The notes below the pieces were generated by a model. The model searched no databases, was not told where the DNA came from, and saw only the letters and a program-made list of their open reading frames with translations. 62,793 nt of DNA from Thermomicrobiales bacterium. Lineage in GTDB: Bacteria; Chloroflexota; Chloroflexia; Thermomicrobiales; UBA6265. The DNA lies in NCBI GenBank assembly GCA_041390825.1, contig JAWKPF010000026.1:1-62793 (forward strand), read 5' to 3'. Positions 17,118 to 25,486 of this stretch are shown here, piece after piece; the first letter of the stretch is position 1, and each line of letters starts with the position of its first letter. The position numbers were made by a program, and so were the translations under genes.

Positions 17118-17961
17118 CAACGGCGCCGCGGTTGCGCCCCGTCAAACGCTTGCCGTCGAGGCCTACGGCCGCACGATCACGATCGAGCGGGACGACGACA
17201 GTTTCGATCTCCCGTTCCTGCCCGTCGATTGGCGCCCAGCTACGTCCTCAGATGCTGCCGACCGGCGCTATTCCGTCACACGCACCGTCGATGGCCGCTG
17301 GACGACAATCACCGACGACGATCCGCCCTTCACGCTCGCGGACGCCATCGCGGTGTCGGAGCACATCGAGGGCGATGTGCACCACTGGATTGCCACCCAT
17401 ACCCTGGGTTTCCTCTTCGTGCATGCCGGATGCGTGAGTTGGCGCGACCGCGCGATCGTGCTACCCGGCCGATCCTTCGCCGGCAAGACGACGCTCACCG
17501 AAGCCCTCCTCCGGCACGGCGCGACCTACTACTCCGACGACTACGCCATCATCGACCCCACCGGAGCGATCCACCCGTTTCCCCGCTGGCTCCGCGTTCG
17601 ACCGGGAAACGCTGGCCGCAGCACCCGTGTCGACCCATTGCAAAGCAACTGGCCAATCGGGCACGAACCGATCCGAGCAGGGGTGGTGGCAGAACTCCGC
17701 TACGACGCTAAAGCCGGATGGAACGTGACGCGCATCAACGGGGGCGCGGGCGCGCTCTCCTTGCTGGACAACACCGTGGCGGCACGCGAGCGCCCCGTCG
17801 ATTCGCTGACGCTCATGAGCCGGGCCATCGAAGGAGCGATTGCCATCCACGGCACGCGTGACGACGCGGATTCCACCGCCAAACGCCTTATCGCCATGGT
17901 TAACGAATTGCTCGACGGACCAGCATCGCGTTCGGTGGTGTCGGAGCGTGACAATCGGTAA
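17110..17961 (+). CDS. HPr kinase-like P-loop protein
   Basis: The 283-residue protein contains LPGRSFAGKTTLTEALL (about 118-134), a P-loop like that of HPr kinase, preceded by FVHAGCVSW and followed by YYSDDYAII (140-148), the DD motif of the family. Classical HprK phosphorylates a serine of HPr; no HPr or PTS gene is present here and the protein lacks the full N-terminal domain. Related proteins occur beside NTP_transf_5 enzymes in polysaccharide and lasso-peptide clusters, where one homologue phosphorylates a peptide serine. The target here is unknown. It overlaps the upstream gene by eight bases. Confidence 0.7.
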   Translation: MDSNGAAVAPRQTLAVEAYGRTITIERDDDSFDLPFLPVDWRPATSSDAADRRYSVTRTVDGRWTTITDDDPPFTLADAIAVSEHIEGDVHHWIATHTLGFLFVHAGCVSWRDRAIVLPGRSFAGKTTLTEALLRHGATYYSDDYAIIDPTGAIHPFPRWLRVRPGNAGRSTRVDPLQSNWPIGHEPIRAGVVAELRYDAKAGWNVTRINGGAGALSLLDNTVAARERPVDSLTLMSRAIEGAIAIHGTRDDADSTAKRLIAMVNELLDGPASRSVVSERDNR

Positions 17962-18024
17962 ACCGCATCCTCATGTAATGGCAATGCCGGCGATGGCCCA
18001 TTCGGCAAAGCCGCTGCTCGACTA

Positions 18025-19677
18025 CTACTTGCTTGCGCCGCCCGGGACGAGCTCGCGGACCTTCTGGCCGAAACCGCGTGAGGCGCCGTTCTGCGACGGC
18101 GGCTTGCTTCCACCAGCGGAATCGTCGCTGCTGTAGTAGTAGTAATAGCTTTCGGCCTTGCCGCGCTTCTGGTAGTTGAGCGCCACACCAACAACCCGCG
18201 CGGACTCTGGCAGCGCTTCCACTGCCGCCTGCAGGCGATCGACCCGCGTCTCATTGGCGCGGCAGACCAGCAGCACGTCTTTGGCGACGTCAGCAACCAC
18301 CAGCGCGTCCGAAACCGCGAGCGCAGGCGGTGTGTCGACGATCACCATGTCGACCTCGTTGCTCAAGGTCTCGAGCAATGCGGTGAAGCGCGGACTCTTC
18401 AGGAGATCGCCGGGGTTCGGTGGAATCGGCCCGGACGTGATGACCTGCAACTTGAGCTCGGCATTCGCGCGCGCCACCGATTTCCAATCGACATCCGGCC
18501 GCGCCAGCAGAGTGGAAAGCCCGCGCTCGTTCGAGAGATTGAACGCTTCCTGCTGCGCCGGGCGGCGCATGTCGGCATCGACCACGACCACGCTATACCC
18601 AGCCTGCGCCATGGCAACAGCGAGGTTGGCGACGACGGTGCTCTTGCCCTCTCCGGGGCCGGCACTGGTGACAGCGATCGACTTTTCATCTGTGTTTGCA
18701 AGCGCGAACTCGACATTGGCCCGCAAGAGACGCACCGCTTCCGATTCCGGTGACATCGGTTGGTCGAGGATGAAAAGCTGATGCGGCAGATTCGCCATCG
18801 TAGGAACGATCGGGATCGTTGTCATCAGCGGCGCGCCGATCAGCTCGTTGTACGGCGTATCGACCTTGGTGGTGTTGTCCAGGTATTCGAGCAGGAAGAC
18901 CGCGCCGATGCCAATGCACAGTCCGGCCATCAGCGCCAACAGGGTGTAGAGGCGCACATTCGGCGCATAGGGCGCGCTCGGGGGCGAGGCTTCCTGCACC
19001 ACAACCACGCCGGTCTGCGCGCCGGCCTCCTGCAGGTCCATCCGATTGGCGGAGATCAGCAACTCGCGGTACGTGCTCTGATAGTCTGCTAATTGGGTGC
19101 GCAGCGTTTCGATCTGAGCAGCGACTTCTGGCGAGGTCACGTCCTTGGTCTTGACCAGGTCGTCGATCATCTGCTGGGTCGTGCGGATATCGGCTTGGGT
19201 TTCGGAGATCTGAACGTTGAGCGCTTCCCGGTATGGACCGGTCAATTCCTGGGTGCGCGCTTTGGCGAACGACTGAAACTGCTCGGCAATCGCATCTGCC
19301 AGGACCGCGGCGGTCTCCGGGTTTGGATCGGAAACTGAAATACGCATCAACCGCGTGTTCGCGACAGGCGAAGTCGTGATCTTGGCGCGCAATTGATCCT
19401 CGGTCATTGGCAGTCCGAGACTCTCGATCACTGGATCGAGCACGGCCGACGTGGTGATCAATGCCTGATACGTGGCGACGATGCTGCTGTCGTAATAGGT
19501 GAATTGATCGGTGCCCATGGAGGGCGGGTTGATCTCGACCGTGGACGATGCGCTATACAGATCTTGCTGGCGCGAAACCTGAACGAATGCCACCGTGCCG
19601 GCCACCAACGGAGCAAGCACCAGCAGCCACCACCAGCGGCGAGCCATGGCCGCAAGATTGTGTAGCGTTAGGTCCAC
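18025..19677 (-). CDS. polysaccharide copolymerase / bacterial tyrosine kinase (Wzc-like)
   Basis: The 550-residue protein joins a Wzz-type chain-length domain to a BY-kinase. Transmembrane helices lie at about 16-34 and 243-264, with a helical periplasmic part between. The kinase has Walker A SAGPGEGKS (338-346), Walker A' VVVDADMRRP (364-373) and Walker B VDMVIVDTPP (about 437-446). The C-terminal tail holds five consecutive tyrosines (ESYYYYYSS), the autophosphorylation cluster. Such proteins control polymerisation and export of capsule or exopolysaccharide by cycling phosphorylation. It is convergent with the HPr-kinase-like gene and divergent from the glycosyltransferase. Confidence 0.9.
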   Translation of the reverse strand: MDLTLHNLAAMARRWWWLLVLAPLVAGTVAFVQVSRQQDLYSASSTVEINPPSMGTDQFTYYDSSIVATYQALITTSAVLDPVIESLGLPMTEDQLRAKITTSPVANTRLMRISVSDPNPETAAVLADAIAEQFQSFAKARTQELTGPYREALNVQISETQADIRTTQQMIDDLVKTKDVTSPEVAAQIETLRTQLADYQSTYRELLISANRMDLQEAGAQTGVVVVQEASPPSAPYAPNVRLYTLLALMAGLCIGIGAVFLLEYLDNTTKVDTPYNELIGAPLMTTIPIVPTMANLPHQLFILDQPMSPESEAVRLLRANVEFALANTDEKSIAVTSAGPGEGKSTVVANLAVAMAQAGYSVVVVDADMRRPAQQEAFNLSNERGLSTLLARPDVDWKSVARANAELKLQVITSGPIPPNPGDLLKSPRFTALLETLSNEVDMVIVDTPPALAVSDALVVADVAKDVLLVCRANETRVDRLQAAVEALPESARVVGVALNYQKRGKAESYYYYYSSDDSAGGSKPPSQNGASRGFGQKVRELVPGGASK

Positions 19678-19955
19678 GAATCAACCTCCCGGTCTGTCAT
19701 GACCGGACAATAATGCCAAGAAACGTTCTGGGAGTGGGCTGTGTGGCTTCATCGTAATCTACGACGTGTATGAGTTCAATCATACCGTGGGATTATTGTC
19801 CGTGACAGCCCCAATCTCCCCCCGTTCCCACACTCATTCCATGTTATCTGCCCGTACGTGCGCGACCGTGGTTGCAATGTCAGTCCGGACCCGAGTCCGT
19901 TGGGTGCGATACTTGCCGCAATGAACGACGCGCCATCCTCCCCACGTTCGAAACC
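19678..19955. promoter_or_regulatory. divergent promoter region with paired inverted sites
   Basis: This 278-base region drives the Wzc-like kinase leftward and the glycosyltransferase rightward. It contains GGACAATAAT at 19705-19714 and its exact reverse complement ATTATTGTCC at 19792-19801. Flanking bases are also related: both sites read like GGxATTATTGTCCG followed by TGACAG, with four extra bases in the left copy. The pair looks like two binding sites for one regulator, one near each gene. Confidence 0.5.
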
Positions 19956-21140
19956 ATGCAGACCGCGGTAGCGCCACCGGTCAGACCGCGGCTAGACAGC
20001 GGGGAGCCGTTGCGCGTCGGACTCGTGCATGACTACCTGACGCAATTTGGTGGTGCTGAGCGAGTGCTGGTGGCCCTGCACGAGCTCTTTCCAGCCGCGC
20101 CGATCTTTTGCTCGATCGCCGATCCTGCGGCACTGCCAGACGTGACCCAAACCTGGGATGTGCGCGAAAGCGCCATCGCCAAACTACCCGGCGCGGCGAC
20201 ATATCATCGCGCGATGATCCCGGTCTATCCCGCCATCTTTCGACGTTTCGAGGCCGATCTGCGCGACCTCGACTTCGTCATCGTCGACTCCAGCGCCTGG
20301 GCGCATCATGTGCCGGTCGAGCCGACCACTGGGCTCCTCTGCTATTGCCATAGTCCGGCGCGCTTTCTCTACGGTGACCGCGACTATTTGGAGCCCGCCG
20401 CGCTTCCTCCCGGCGTGCGCCATGCCATGCACGCCGTCTTCAGCGGCTTGCGCCGTTCCGATCGCCGCGCGGCCGAGCGGGTCGACCGGTTCATCGCGAA
20501 TTCGCGAAACGTTGCGGCGCGCATCGAGCGCACCTATCGCCGCCATGCCACGGTCATCTACCCCCCAGTCGATCTCCCTCCCTTCGACCCCGCCGCGCGG
20601 CCGGAAGACTGGTTTTTGGTCGTCTCCCGACTGGTGCCGCACAAGCGGGTCGATCTGGCGGTGCGTGCCTGCACCCGGCATGGCATACCACTCAAGGTTG
20701 TCGGCTCGGGGCGCTCGGAAACCGAGCTTCGGTCGATGGCAGGACCAACCGTCGAGTTTCTCGGACGGCTCGATGACGACGAGGTGCAGAAACTGATGGC
20801 GCGGTGCAAGGGATTCATTCTTGCCGGCTCGGAAGACTTCGGCATCTCGGCGGTGGAAGCGCAAGCGGCGGGCCGGCCTGTGATCGCGTTCGGGGCTGGA
20901 GGCGCATTGGAGTCGATCATTCCCGGCGAGACCGGAGTCTTCTTTCACGAGCGCACCGCCGAATCGCTGCGGGATGCCATGCAGACCTTCGACACCATCG
21001 CGTGGGAACCAGTCAAGGCGCGCGCCAACGCGGAGCGGTTCTCCAAAGACCGTTTCCAACGCGAGATCATGGAAGAGGTACGTGCCGTGCTGCTCCAGAA
21101 ACAAGCGATGCCATCTCCCGTCCGGAAGGAGCGCGTCTGA
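19956..21140 (+). CDS. GT4-family glycosyltransferase
   Basis: The 394-residue protein has the two-Rossmann GT-B layout of family 4: an N-terminal acceptor domain beginning RVGLVHDYLTQFGGAERVL and a C-terminal donor-binding domain with VVSRLVPHKRVDLAV and the E-x7-E-like segment GSEDFGISAVEAQAAGRPV. It would add a sugar from a nucleotide donor to a lipid-linked glycan on the cytoplasmic face. The ATG at 19956 is preferred; the frame opens 28 codons earlier. Its stop overlaps the next gene's ATG (ATGA). Its place beside a Wzc-like kinase supports a surface-polysaccharide role. Confidence 0.85.
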   Translation: MQTAVAPPVRPRLDSGEPLRVGLVHDYLTQFGGAERVLVALHELFPAAPIFCSIADPAALPDVTQTWDVRESAIAKLPGAATYHRAMIPVYPAIFRRFEADLRDLDFVIVDSSAWAHHVPVEPTTGLLCYCHSPARFLYGDRDYLEPAALPPGVRHAMHAVFSGLRRSDRRAAERVDRFIANSRNVAARIERTYRRHATVIYPPVDLPPFDPAARPEDWFLVVSRLVPHKRVDLAVRACTRHGIPLKVVGSGRSETELRSMAGPTVEFLGRLDDDEVQKLMARCKGFILAGSEDFGISAVEAQAAGRPVIAFGAGGALESIIPGETGVFFHERTAESLRDAMQTFDTIAWEPVKARANAERFSKDRFQREIMEEVRAVLLQKQAMPSPVRKERV

Positions 21141-21805
21141 TGCAATGGGGCGATGAGCCGGTCGGTTTGGTCCTCTCGCGCAACGAGATCTGGTTGCTGC
21201 TGCATGCGCTCACAACCGGCCCGCGTCCCGCGGTTGGGTGGGACGGTTCACCGGTGGAACCCTGGGCGGCCGGGGAACTGCGGTTGCGGTTGCAGTCCGC
21301 GCTCAATCCCGAGCCGCTCGGCGCGGTCGATCAGCGCCCGATCATCGACCTCGATTCGGATATGGGACGCACGTTGGCAACCGCCGGGGTGACGCCCTTG
21401 GTGACCGACGACGGGTTCGATCTTGGGGCCATCATGGCGGCGTGTGCTGAGCGTGGCTGGGGCGCGCACGTGAGCATTCCCCTGGGGGCGACGCCCGTCA
21501 CTCCAGCGGACGCCACCGTCACCACTCGCAACAACAAGGGTGAGCCGCAGGTGCATACCGGGTTGGAACGACCGGTCGTTGCGCTGGCGCGCGCATTCAT
21601 CACCGCCTGGATGGAAACGAGCCAATTCGGCGGCGCCGAACGGCCTGCTGCAGCGCCCGATCAATATGTGATCTATCTCGATTCGGTGGGACCTGGCGAC
21701 AAACCGGCCACCATCGAGCGTATGAAACGTCAGGGCTGGGAGTTGATTCTCGACGAAACCGGCCAGCCGGAAGCCCGCTTGATCTTTCGCCGTGTCGATA
21801 CGTAA
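21140..21805 (+). CDS. hypothetical protein in glycosyltransferase operon
   Basis: This 221-residue protein is not recognised. It is soluble, with no signal peptide or membrane helix. Its start overlaps the glycosyltransferase stop by the ATGA pattern, and an ABC ATPase follows after 18 bases, so the three genes form one unit. The first part (VGLVLSRNEIWLLLHAL) looks like a folded helix; the C-terminal part (YVIYLDSVG..., ILDETGQPEARLIFRRV) looks like a small alpha/beta module. No function is proposed. Confidence 0.65.
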   Translation: MQWGDEPVGLVLSRNEIWLLLHALTTGPRPAVGWDGSPVEPWAAGELRLRLQSALNPEPLGAVDQRPIIDLDSDMGRTLATAGVTPLVTDDGFDLGAIMAACAERGWGAHVSIPLGATPVTPADATVTTRNNKGEPQVHTGLERPVVALARAFITAWMETSQFGGAERPAAAPDQYVIYLDSVGPGDKPATIERMKRQGWELILDETGQPEARLIFRRVDT

Positions 21806-21823
21806 AGGACAACCAATTCACGC

Positions 21824-22642
21824 ATGACCGATTGCGCGCCCGTGCTCGTGCTGGACGACGTTTCGCTCTTCCTGCCCGAGGGACTCGAAGTACTGCGCCA
21901 TATCGACTGGGAGGTGCTCCCCGGCGAGCAATGGGCCCTGCTCGGACCCAATGGCTCCGGCAAATCGACCCTGATCTCGATCGCCGGGGCGGCGCGTTTC
22001 CCGAGCACCGGGACGGCGCAGGTGCTCGGCAAGCAGTTGGGAACTGTCAGCCTCTGGGACTTGCGCGAGCGAATCGGACACATCAGCCCTTCGCAGACCG
22101 TTCATGACTGGCAATCGGTCGAAGAGGTGGTGCTCACCGGCGCCACCAGCACCGCCTGGGTGCTCCACGATCGCATTGGTCCGGCCGACCATGACCGCGC
22201 GGCGGAACAACTGGAACTCGTGGGCGCGATCGACCTGAAGGAGCGGGAGTTCGCCACACTCTCCCAGGGGGAGAAACAGCGCGTGCGCATCGCCCGGGCA
22301 TTGATGGCCGATCCGCCGCTGCTGCTACTCGACGAGCCGGCGACCGGGCTCGATCTTCCGTCCCGAGAGGCGCTGCTTTCGACACTTGCCACCATGCCAA
22401 GCGCGCGGCCCGCACTGGCTACTGTCTTTGTGTCGCATCATCTGGAAGAACTTCCGTCTTCCACCACGCACGCGATGCTGCTGCGCGCAGGCGAGATCGT
22501 CGCCATCGGCCCCGCAGACGACGTGCTGACCAGCGAGCACGTTTCTGCCGCGTTCGGATATCCCATCGACGTCACGCGGCACAACGGCCGCTGGTCTGCC
22601 CGCGGTTCGGCAAACTGGCACACGCGCCGCGAAGACGGGTAG
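21824..22642 (+). CDS. ABC transporter ATP-binding protein (orphan)
   Basis: The 272-residue protein has Walker A GPNGSGKST (41-49), signature LSQGEKQRV, Walker B LLLLDEPATGLD and an H-loop VSHH. The arrangement resembles single-domain ATPases of the YlmA/ModF-like type. No permease or binding protein is adjacent, so the transporter partner is unknown; it could energise a polysaccharide exporter elsewhere or act on a soluble target. It ends the glycosyltransferase-hypothetical-ATPase unit. Confidence 0.85.
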   Translation: MTDCAPVLVLDDVSLFLPEGLEVLRHIDWEVLPGEQWALLGPNGSGKSTLISIAGAARFPSTGTAQVLGKQLGTVSLWDLRERIGHISPSQTVHDWQSVEEVVLTGATSTAWVLHDRIGPADHDRAAEQLELVGAIDLKEREFATLSQGEKQRVRIARALMADPPLLLLDEPATGLDLPSREALLSTLATMPSARPALATVFVSHHLEELPSSTTHAMLLRAGEIVAIGPADDVLTSEHVSAAFGYPIDVTRHNGRWSARGSANWHTRREDG

Positions 22643-22647
22643 GGGAT

Positions 22648-22670
22648 GCAGGAGCGAAAACCGCTCCTGC
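22648..22670. terminator. hairpin terminator after ABC ATPase
   Basis: A perfect nine-base stem, GCAGGAGCG (22648-22656) with CGCTCCTGC (22662-22670), and an AAAAC loop lie six bases after the ATPase stop, before the convergent gene at 22718. There is no long T-run, so efficiency is uncertain. The stem-loop closely resembles the terminator upstream of lysC. Confidence 0.55.
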
Positions 22671-22717
22671 TCACAGCATTTGGCGAAGACAATGCCCGAG
22701 TGGCGACCGGGCGCCTG

Positions 22718-23284
22718 CTATTCCGCGGTAAAGACGGCTGTCAGCACATCGGCTCCCGTGTTGACGGTCCATCCACCCGGTTGGGCGAAGCGCAGCGGGA
22801 CACCCTGGCTCTTGAGCAGCACATTCGGATCGACCCGCAACGTGCGCCCACGAGTGACGTCCCTTTCGACCCCGGGATAGGCGGTCGCCTTGTCCAGCCC
22901 CTTGTCCAGGATCGGTCCGACGATCGATTCGATCGGCAACTTGCCAAGCGCCTTGATCTCCTTGATCTCGACGGTCACCTGCTGATCGTTGCTGGCGCTG
23001 ATGCCGATCACCGCGGTTGCCTTGGCACGCAAAAACCTCCCGCTCCCGGCATTCACGGTCACCTCTGCGCCACCGGGAACGAACTTTGCGCCCTCCAGGT
23101 CGACTTCCATCGGCATCTTGTTCTTCCCAAGCTCGAGAACGGCCAGCACGCTCTTGGTCAGCGCCACGTCGTTCAGGTTCGCGGTCAGCGTATAGACCAA
23201 TGGCGCCAGTGGCACCTTCTCGGTGCCCTTTTCCAGGTCCATCGAAACGTCGGTGATACGCAAGTCTGCGTTGGATTTGCTCAT
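22718..23284 (-). CDS. conserved hypothetical protein (beta-rich, possibly lipid-binding-like)
   Basis: The 188-residue protein has no signal peptide, membrane helix or cysteine. Alternating polar and hydrophobic stretches (LRITDVSMDL, VYTLTANLND, VTVEIKEIKAL) suggest beta strands, followed by a helix with LPIESIVGPILDKGLDKA. The pattern loosely recalls DUF2993/LmeA-like proteins, but this is weak. The ATG at 23284 has AGGACA upstream. It is convergent with the ABC ATPase and divergent from the SH3b protein. Function unknown. Confidence 0.55.
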   Translation of the reverse strand: MSKSNADLRITDVSMDLEKGTEKVPLAPLVYTLTANLNDVALTKSVLAVLELGKNKMPMEVDLEGAKFVPGGAEVTVNAGSGRFLRAKATAVIGISASNDQQVTVEIKEIKALGKLPIESIVGPILDKGLDKATAYPGVERDVTRGRTLRVDPNVLLKSQGVPLRFAQPGGWTVNTGADVLTAVFTAE

Positions 23285-23629
23285 TCAAGTGTCCTTTGGC
23301 AGCGGGGGCAAACCCGCACGGTAATGCAGCAAAGAGTGTAGCGCTCGCCGCACAGCCACCTGGCATCGAGAGACACCAGCCGAAATTGGCCGTTCGTTCA
23401 GGTGGACAGCTGTTTGCGGTGTCCGCTAGGGTTTTACGCAATACGCTGAGAACGTGTCCCCGCACGCTGGCTCTTCCCCGCCCGTCATCCGACGGTGGAG
23501 CCGCCACGCCAGGGTTATCCGGTTCGACGGTTTTTCCTGGCTGGGCGTATCGAGAACCGAACAACGCTCGACAGCTTCTGCTGGGCCGACATTGCAGATC
23601 GGCGGGTTGTCGAGACGGAGGGAAGGCGG
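23285..23629. other. divergent intergenic region (345 bases)
   Basis: This region lies between the leftward hypothetical gene and the rightward SH3b/M23-like gene. A purine-rich ribosome-binding site (GGAGGGAAGG, 23618-23627) serves the latter. The frame of the SH3b gene is open back to 23495, but no other start has such a site. No clear promoter boxes or hairpins were found. Confidence 0.4.
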
Positions 23630-25309
23630 ATGACGGCGCTGCCGTATCGGCGAAGCCGGATCGTGGGCGTGCTCACGCTCCTGTTCGTGCTGGCAATTCC
23701 AATTGCAACCGAATTCGACGCCAAAGCCGCGACCGATCTGATCGTCGGCGGCCAGGCGCAGGTCAGCGACGCGCAAGGGGACAATGTCAACCTGCGGGAC
23801 ACGCCGTCGTACTCCGGCGTAGTGCTGACCAGTGTGCCGGAAGGATCGATCGTCGATGTGCTCGACGGTCCCTTTGTCGATGATGCAGATGAGACCGTTT
23901 GGTATCTCGTCAATTCCGCCGGCCAACCGGGGTACATGATCTCCGACTACCTGGTCAACGCGGACGGAGCGGTTGCGCCTGCTGCCGCTGCAACCACAAC
24001 GGCATCGGTCAACCTCCGGTCCGGGCCGGGAACCAGCTTCGCGATCCTGCTGGTCATCCCCAACGGTTCTTCGGTCAGCACCACCGGCCAGGTGCAAAAC
24101 GGCTTCACCCAACTGGTCTACAACGGAACCACCGGATGGTCCGCCAGCCAGTACATCTCTGTCACGGGCGCATCGACCCCGGCCATCGTGGCCGACGGTC
24201 CGCTCAACCTGCGTTCCGGTCCGGGTGTGAACTACTCGGTGCTGGCGTTGATGCCAACCGGCGCCAGCTTGACCATCACCGGCGCGTTGAGCAATGGCTA
24301 CTACCCGGTGACCTACAACGGCACGGCCGGATACGCCGCCGCCGAGTTCATCCAGGTTCTCTCCACTCAAACCGCCACGACCACCGCGCGGCTCAATCTC
24401 CGCTCGGGCCCGGGCACGACCTATGCGGTGCTGTTGGTCATTCCCAATGGCGCCACGGTCACCATCACGGGTTCCGCCCAGAACGGGTTCTATCCGCTGA
24501 CCTACAACGGAACCAGCGGGTACGCCTCCTCCACGTATTTGCGGATCAGCGGCACGGGGCCCACTCCCACGCCCACCCCGATCAGCCGTACCGCCTGGAC
24601 CACCGCCAATCTCAATCTCCGTTCCGGGGCGTCGTCTACCGCAAGCGTGATTCTGGTCATGCCGAACGGATCGCAGATCACGGTGACCGGCAATCTGACC
24701 AATGGGTTCTATCCGGTCCGCTACGGATCCACCAATGGTTTCGCGTCGTCGGCCTACATCACGTTCTCAGGAACCACGCCCTCGCCAACACCGACGACGC
24801 CTCCAGTAGGCGGAGCGATTGTCTGGCCGATTTCCGGTGGAACCTGGGAGGTCATCCAGGGCTACAACGGATCGAGCCACCAGAACACCAGCTCCACCTG
24901 GCAATACCTCTATGCCTTCGATATCGCTCGCACCGATGGCGCAACCGCCGGCATCAACGTCTATGCGCCGGTCTCCGGCACGGTGCGCTGGTACGAGCGC
25001 TCGTCCGGCGGCATCACCATCGATATGGGCAATGGCTATGCCTTCGCCATGTTCCACCTGACGGTCGACCGCGGGTGGGAACCGGGCGACACGATCACAC
25101 AAGGCGACTTCATCGGCACGATCTCAGACGTCGGTGGCGAAGGGTTCGTCCAGGTGCCGCATATCCATCTCACACTCTGGCAGACCAACGACGGTGGCAA
25201 CTGGAACCGCGTAGCGACCCCGTTCACCGGCGCCTACACCATCAGCGGCTATGACTTCCCGTCGAACGGGACCGCCTATCAATGGTCCGGCTTCGAGTTC
25301 ACACCCTAG
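23630..25309 (+). CDS. secreted five-SH3b protein with degenerate M23 peptidase domain
   Basis: The 559-residue protein has a signal peptide (1-33), five bacterial SH3 modules each built around an NLR-x-G/D motif (at about 54, 128, 193, 256 and 329) and a C-terminal M23/LytM-like domain (about 395-545). Proline-threonine linkers separate the parts (GPTPTPTP; SPTPTTPP). M23 enzymes cut peptidoglycan with zinc held by HxxxD and HxH. Here the HxxxD position reads LYAFD (427-431), so the first His is Leu, while D431, H476 and H511/H513 remain. Peptidase activity is therefore doubtful; wall binding is likely. The ATG at 23630 follows a strong ribosome-binding site. Confidence 0.85.
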   Translation: MTALPYRRSRIVGVLTLLFVLAIPIATEFDAKAATDLIVGGQAQVSDAQGDNVNLRDTPSYSGVVLTSVPEGSIVDVLDGPFVDDADETVWYLVNSAGQPGYMISDYLVNADGAVAPAAAATTTASVNLRSGPGTSFAILLVIPNGSSVSTTGQVQNGFTQLVYNGTTGWSASQYISVTGASTPAIVADGPLNLRSGPGVNYSVLALMPTGASLTITGALSNGYYPVTYNGTAGYAAAEFIQVLSTQTATTTARLNLRSGPGTTYAVLLVIPNGATVTITGSAQNGFYPLTYNGTSGYASSTYLRISGTGPTPTPTPISRTAWTTANLNLRSGASSTASVILVMPNGSQITVTGNLTNGFYPVRYGSTNGFASSAYITFSGTTPSPTPTTPPVGGAIVWPISGGTWEVIQGYNGSSHQNTSSTWQYLYAFDIARTDGATAGINVYAPVSGTVRWYERSSGGITIDMGNGYAFAMFHLTVDRGWEPGDTITQGDFIGTISDVGGEGFVQVPHIHLTLWQTNDGGNWNRVATPFTGAYTISGYDFPSNGTAYQWSGFEFTP

Positions 25310-25352
25310 CCGACCCACCTCTTCCCACTGCCCGCATTACCAACCCCCGCAA

Positions 25353-25388
25353 GGTGATGGTCAGGAGTCCGCACTCCTGGCCATCACC
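25353..25388 (+). terminator. long hairpin after the SH3b/M23-like gene
   Basis: A sixteen-base stem with one G-U pair (GGTGATGGTCAGGAGT at 25353-25368 with its partner at 25373-25388) and a four-base loop lies 43 bases after the stop codon, followed by ATTTCTTG. It separates the SH3b gene from the MoxR operon. Confidence 0.65.
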
Positions 25389-25486
25389 ATTTCTTGCGGA
25401 TCTGGCAAGGCGCCCTGGACTCTGGACCCGAGTCCTGGTCGCTTCGCGACTCATCTACAATCTCCCGAGAAGGAGCACTCACGCGA

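Noticed and set aside
16113..17961. Lasso-peptide cluster
   Set aside because: Nucleotidyltransferase and HPr-kinase-like genes occur in such clusters, but no precursor peptide, cyclase or leader protease was found nearby.
23990..24780. Periodic repeats that could suggest a CRISPR array or tandem repeat
   Set aside because: The repeats are the codons of four SH3b modules inside one long reading frame, with diverged sequence and no constant repeat/spacer layout.
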